Source: Symbiodinium natans (Eukaryota > Sar > Dinophyceae > Suessiales > Symbiodiniaceae). Taken from it: 64,000 nt of DNA. The notes under the pieces were generated by a model. It ran no database searches, was not told where the DNA came from, and saw nothing but the letters and a program-made list of their open reading frames with translations. Within the stretch, counting starts at the first letter, position 1; every line of letters begins with the position of its first letter. Made by a program: the position numbers and the translations under genes. Below are positions 60,746 to 64,000 of the stretch, one piece after another. Where the stretch lies: NCBI GenBank assembly GCA_905221605.1, contig CAJNDS010002471.1:142001-206000 (forward strand), written 5' to 3'.

Positions 60746-60829
60746 TCAGAAGCCGGGCACGATGCTTGGCAGTAGTGCTGCCGCTGAGTTTTCATGTCGA
60801 GGGGTCAAGGAGGGTGTAGAGCCCCCGGG
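60746..60829 (-). CDS. Terminal exon of unknown protein
   Basis: Acceptor TTTCGTGAG; encodes PGGSTPSLTPRHENSAAALL then PSIVPGF and TGA. It might be the end of the DUF3638-type gene upstream, but that was not shown. Confidence 0.45.
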   Translation of the reverse strand, partial: PGGSTPSLTPRHENSAAALLPSIVPGF

Positions 60830-61100
60830 CTCACGAAATAAAGCATGGGTTTAGGGTTTAGGGTTTAGGGTTTAGGGTTTAGGGTTTAGGGATTCGGGTT
60901 TAGGGTGCACCTGCTTAAGTTTCCTCGGGCCTCGGGCATGTGGTTTCGCGCCGACCAAAACTCCAAACATCGTTTGCCTCCTCTAGTGAACAGTGAATGG
61001 TCCCGAATGGTCCTAAATCTAGAAGACCGTAGATGAAAGATTAAGAGCTCTGTTAGGAACACCAATCAAACCCCCTTCATCTATGCATTGCTTGTGCCAC

Positions 61101-63029
61101 CGGAGGGCAACGGAGAAACCACCGAGGTCTTGCCGGCCCCCATGATCATCTGTTTGACGCTCGACTTGCCTGAGAAGAGCAGAGGGGAGGAGCAGCTTAT
61201 AGGGTTTAGGGTTTAGGGTTTCGGGTTTAGGGTTTCGGGTTTAGGGTTAGGGTTCGTTTCACGTGCTTCTGGAAAGCGTGGAGCCTGCAGAAGCCACGCC
61301 GGTGATGCTATGACAACGGCCCCCCAACTGGAAAGCCCAAAACACCCCACACCCACCCTTCTTGGAAGCAACATCCCAGGGGACACATGAACCCTAAAGG
61401 GGTTGATGGCCTCTATACCTTCATAGGAGTAGTACAGGGTAAAACGATCTCAATTTTTAGGGTTCATGTCGTCCCAAGGGTCTGATTCAAGCGTAAGTCG
61501 GTCCTAAGCCTTATGCCTTCCACTGCCACACGTGCCTGATGTGCGCGGTGAAAACAGTAGAATGCAAATGTTGTGAGAAAACCCCAGTGTTTCAATTTAT
61601 GCATATGTATTTACACACACATACATATACATATATATATATACACATCTATGTGTATAGAATTGTACACATAGATGCTCCAAAGCCCAAAGTTCAAATC
61701 CGAAAATCCATTTGCCGCCATCTTCAACATCACAAGTTCTTGTACATTCTACCTCATTCACACCGTAAACCTCAGCCACAGTTTAGACAGTGACATGGAA
61801 AGATCCGAAGCAGGGTTTGGCCCAAAGTACCCGTCCGCAGGGCATCGGAGAACTCGTTGACCATCTCTACCTCGACAACATCTAGGTTTGGGGTCGGGCT
61901 CGGGACTTCTTCAACGACAGAGGCGCCCGAACCCCTCCAAAGTCAAAGCCTCGATTCCTGAATCCCCCGCCCCCCCTAGAGATCCCTAAATCGATATGTT
62001 CAATCCTCTAGACCCAGCCTCGAAACCTTTCAACATCCCTGACCCTAAACCCTAAACCCCATAGACCCTAGCTCAAAGCGCCCGCCTGGCGAGGTCGCAG
62101 CAAAAAGCCAGTGACGAACTCAAACACCAGAAAGTGGGGGTCGAAGCTGCCCACAAAGCCTCCACAATCTGTGTGCGCTTTCACGGGATCAAGCCCTAAA
62201 CTCTAAACCCTAAGGTTAAAGGTTTAGGGTTTAGGGTTTAGGGTTTAGGGTTTAGGGTTTAGGGTTTAGCCCTAAACCCGGAGGGGCTCACAGTCATGAA
62301 AAAAGAGGTGTCGGATCATTGTTGTGCAGGCGCCTGGGACTACGCAGGATTACGTTGAGACCCTCACGTCCTCACGTTCGACGCTCACGCCTGAACATGG
62401 CACTGTTCGGGGTTCCTCTCTTGCGCATTTGGTTTAAAACTTATGGTGATCTCTCTAAATTGATGTCCCTTCTAGGTCCTCATTATAAGGCGCCCCCCCC
62501 ACCCCTCCCCCCCTTTTTTGGGCACCTAAAGGGGTGCCCCAATTCAGAGAACTCACCATATTGAAGCGCCTGCCAGAATACTTGGTCGCGACAGAACGTG
62601 GCCCAGCCGGGAGGCTGAAAGGTGCTGATTCTACAGCTCTTTGGGCCAGCTCGTTAGGGTTTAGGGTTTAGGGTTTAGGGTTTAGGGTTTAGGGTTTAGG
62701 GTTTAGGGTTTAGGGTTTAGGGTTTAGGGTTTAGGGTTTAGGGTTTAGGGTTTAGGGTTTAGGGTTTGGGGCTCCATCTTGAGCACTGCCCCACACTGTC
62801 GGGCTCTGGCCCCAAGTGCACATTCTTTTAAGGAGTAGGCCGATTTCAGCGCGACTGCAATAATGACACCTGTCGAAATATGCGATGCCATGCACAAAAT
62901 GCTCTCGCCGGCACTGAACATCCGAAAACCTTTGGCCTAAAATGGTTGCATTCTTAACATTCCAAATGGCGATGAGCTGTGAGAAGCAGCATGAGTTCCG
63001 AAAACCATCATTTGCCCAACTCGCGGGCA
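61101..63029 (-). CDS. DUF3638 (PF12340)-type protein, partial
   Basis: Exons in coding order: about 63029-62795, 62614-62557, 62168-62086, 61870-61831, 61169-61101. They encode FCRDQVFWQALQY, then CGGFVGSFDPHFLVFEFVTG and FLLRPRQ, then VEMVNEFSDALRTG, then KSSVKQMIMGAGKTSVVSPL. Phases agree at every join. The run FEF..GFLLR.RQVEMV followed by QMIMGAGKTSVV is the hallmark of DUF3638 proteins, large eukaryotic proteins with a P-loop-like GAGKT. Intron 61871-62085 uses a GC donor (CGCCAG|GCGGGC). Other introns hold telomeric arrays, a family E element and AT microsatellites. The 63.0-62.8 block (FRNSCCFSQLIAIWNVKNAT and onward) is less certain. Confidence 0.75.
61379..61480. mobile_element. Family E inverted-repeat element, copy 2
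   Basis: Ends GGGGACACATGAACCCTAAA and TTTTTAGGGTTCATGTCGTC. It lies in the intron between exons 61831-61870 and 61101-61169. Confidence 0.75.
62222..62268 (+). repeat. Telomeric array inside DUF3638 gene intron
   Basis: Seven TTTAGGG units with short CCCTAAA pieces on both sides, within intron 62169-62556. Confidence 0.95.
62657..62767 (+). repeat. Interstitial telomeric array TTTAGGG
   Basis: Sixteen perfect units, inside the intron upstream of exon 62557-62614 (acceptor side on the transcribed strand). Confidence 0.95.
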
Positions 63030-63059
63030 TGAACCCTAAACCCTAAACCCTAAACCCTA

Positions 63060-63145
63060 AACCCCATTGCCACTGGGCCTGTGCCACCCTCCTTCTTCTC
63101 GATGTAGGTGCGCTTGGACGCCAGGAGGCCGCAGAGAACGTTTGC
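63060..63145 (-). CDS. Exon, probably upstream part of the DUF3638-type gene
   Basis: Acceptor TTTCCTACAG, phase 0. Encodes ANVLCGLLASKRTYIEKKEG then GTGPVAMG. The donor is in GTTTAGGG repeats or at G|GTGGCA. Linkage to the gene below is by position only. Confidence 0.55.
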
Positions 63146-63209
63146 CTGTAGGAAATAGAGCCCACATCCCAGGCCCAGCCCAACCTTCCCCAGAACCCAA
63201 CTAAGAGGC

Positions 63210-63302
63210 ACCCCTAAACCCTAAACCCTATAAACCCTAAACCCTATAAACCCTATAAACCCTAAACCCTAAACCCTAAACCCTAAACCTTAAACCCTAC
63301 AC
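63210..63302 (-). repeat. Mixed CCCTAAA / CCCTATAAA array
   Basis: Twelve units alternating heptamers and nonamers. Confidence 0.9.
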
Positions 63303-63398
63303 CCCCACACACCTCCCCAAACAAACAAGCCAACAGCAGCAGCGCCTTCTCCCCAAGACCAGCTGCAAGGGCCACTGCGGACCCAGCGGACTCCGGAT

Positions 63399-63748
63399 TT
63401 GCAAGAAGCTGCGCCAGGTCCTATGCCAGTCTGGCAGGCACTTCAGGAATCTACCCCAGCGGCTTCAAGGCCTTGTCCATACAGTGGGGCGAAAGGTTTG
63501 GTCGGGGTTCCGACCGAATCCGGTGCGAACTTTGGAGGTCTAATGTTTCTGGGCTTGGTTATTTGGGGGTTTCGGTTGTGGGTTTCGGGCACAAGGCGAC
63601 GACTAGTGTACGTGGCTGTAGTCAAGAAGCGTGGCAGCTGTCCAAAGCGCGGCAGGTCCTGGGCAACTTTCGCATAAGGATCTTCTCGGATCGGCACGAG
63701 TTTTGGCCGCGGTTTAGTTTAGGAGCCTTCATAAACACAAGCAATTGA
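63399..63748 (+). CDS. Candidate plus-strand coding region
   Basis: One frame gives SGANFGGLMFLGLVIWGFRL then WVSGTRRRLVYVAVVKKRGS. A second gives SQEAWQLSKARQVLGNFRIR then IFSDRHEFWPRFSLGAFINT and a stop. An unresolved splice between them is possible. From 63750 to 64000 nothing was resolved. Confidence 0.4.
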
Positions 63749-64000
63749 GAGGAACGGCAATTCTCCTCAAGTCTCGTTCAGCAGTTCCTTTATCGTGCAC
63801 ACACTGTTTCTCAGGCTTCTGCTGCATCTGCTAACCAGCCTTGCAAAGCTGTCAACGCAACGTCCAAGCGGAGGAAGCCCCACCGTTACCGTAAATGCTT
63901 GCGACTTCGCTGCATGCTTGTGCCAAATTTAGCCCAAAGCTCCGCACAATGCACTTTGTGTAAGCCCTTGAACAGACCTTACACCAAAAGCACCAGGTCC

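Noticed and set aside
1-64000. CRISPR arrays
   Set aside because: Repeats are 7-9-base tandems or dispersed palindromes. No 20-40-base repeats with equal unique spacers were seen.
1-64000. Higher-plant genome on the basis of TTTAGGG
   Set aside because: The motif is shared by many algae and alveolates. The density of arrays, tiny introns and spliceable inverted-repeat elements do not look like a land plant, though taxonomy stays open.

Overview
The window is nuclear DNA of a eukaryote, most likely a protist or alga. The telomere-type repeat TTTAGGG/CCCTAAA occurs in roughly one hundred interstitial arrays, in both orientations. Almost no long ORFs exist, but dozens of short coding blocks (20-290 nt) are bounded by GT-AG, rarely GC-AG, splice sites whose phases agree between neighbours. 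TTTAGGG fits dinoflagellates and relatives, green lineages and some other algae. Spliceable inverted-repeat elements (introners) and occasional GC donors lean towards a dinoflagellate-like alga, but I cannot fix the taxon. I saw no ribosomal RNA, tRNA, CRISPR array or bacterial operon.

The DNA is gene-dense on both strands. From 0.8 to 5.5 kb lies one minus-strand gene of about 15 exons, including an EF-hand exon. From 7.5 to 12.9 kb come further minus-strand genes. A plus-strand gene sits at 13.5-14.1 kb and mixed-strand exons follow to 25 kb. At 26.5-27.8 kb is the only long intronless gene, a 2-oxoglutarate/Fe(II) oxygenase walled in by telomeric repeats. From 28 to 64 kb coding blocks alternate in strand. 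A DUF3638-family gene (61.1-63.0 kb, minus) is the best recognised multi-exon gene. Two telomere-flavoured minisatellites (37.7-38.7 kb), a TTTATAGGG array (60.5 kb), long G runs and at least six families of short inverted-repeat elements fill the rest.

The main observation is about introns. Telomeric repeats sit inside them with a fixed polarity relative to transcription: GTTTAGGG at or next to the 5' splice site and CCCTAAA just before the 3' splice site. Other introns are whole short inverted-repeat elements (83-173 bp) removed exactly. A third class is only 23-45 nt long. I infer that telomere-like DNA and MITE-like elements serve as intron raw material here. All proteins were translated by eye with the standard code. 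Exon joins were judged by splice motif, reading phase and protein-like composition. Most products are not recognisable. Because I read sequence only, no expression or homology search supports these models. Many smaller telomeric arrays are not listed one by one.
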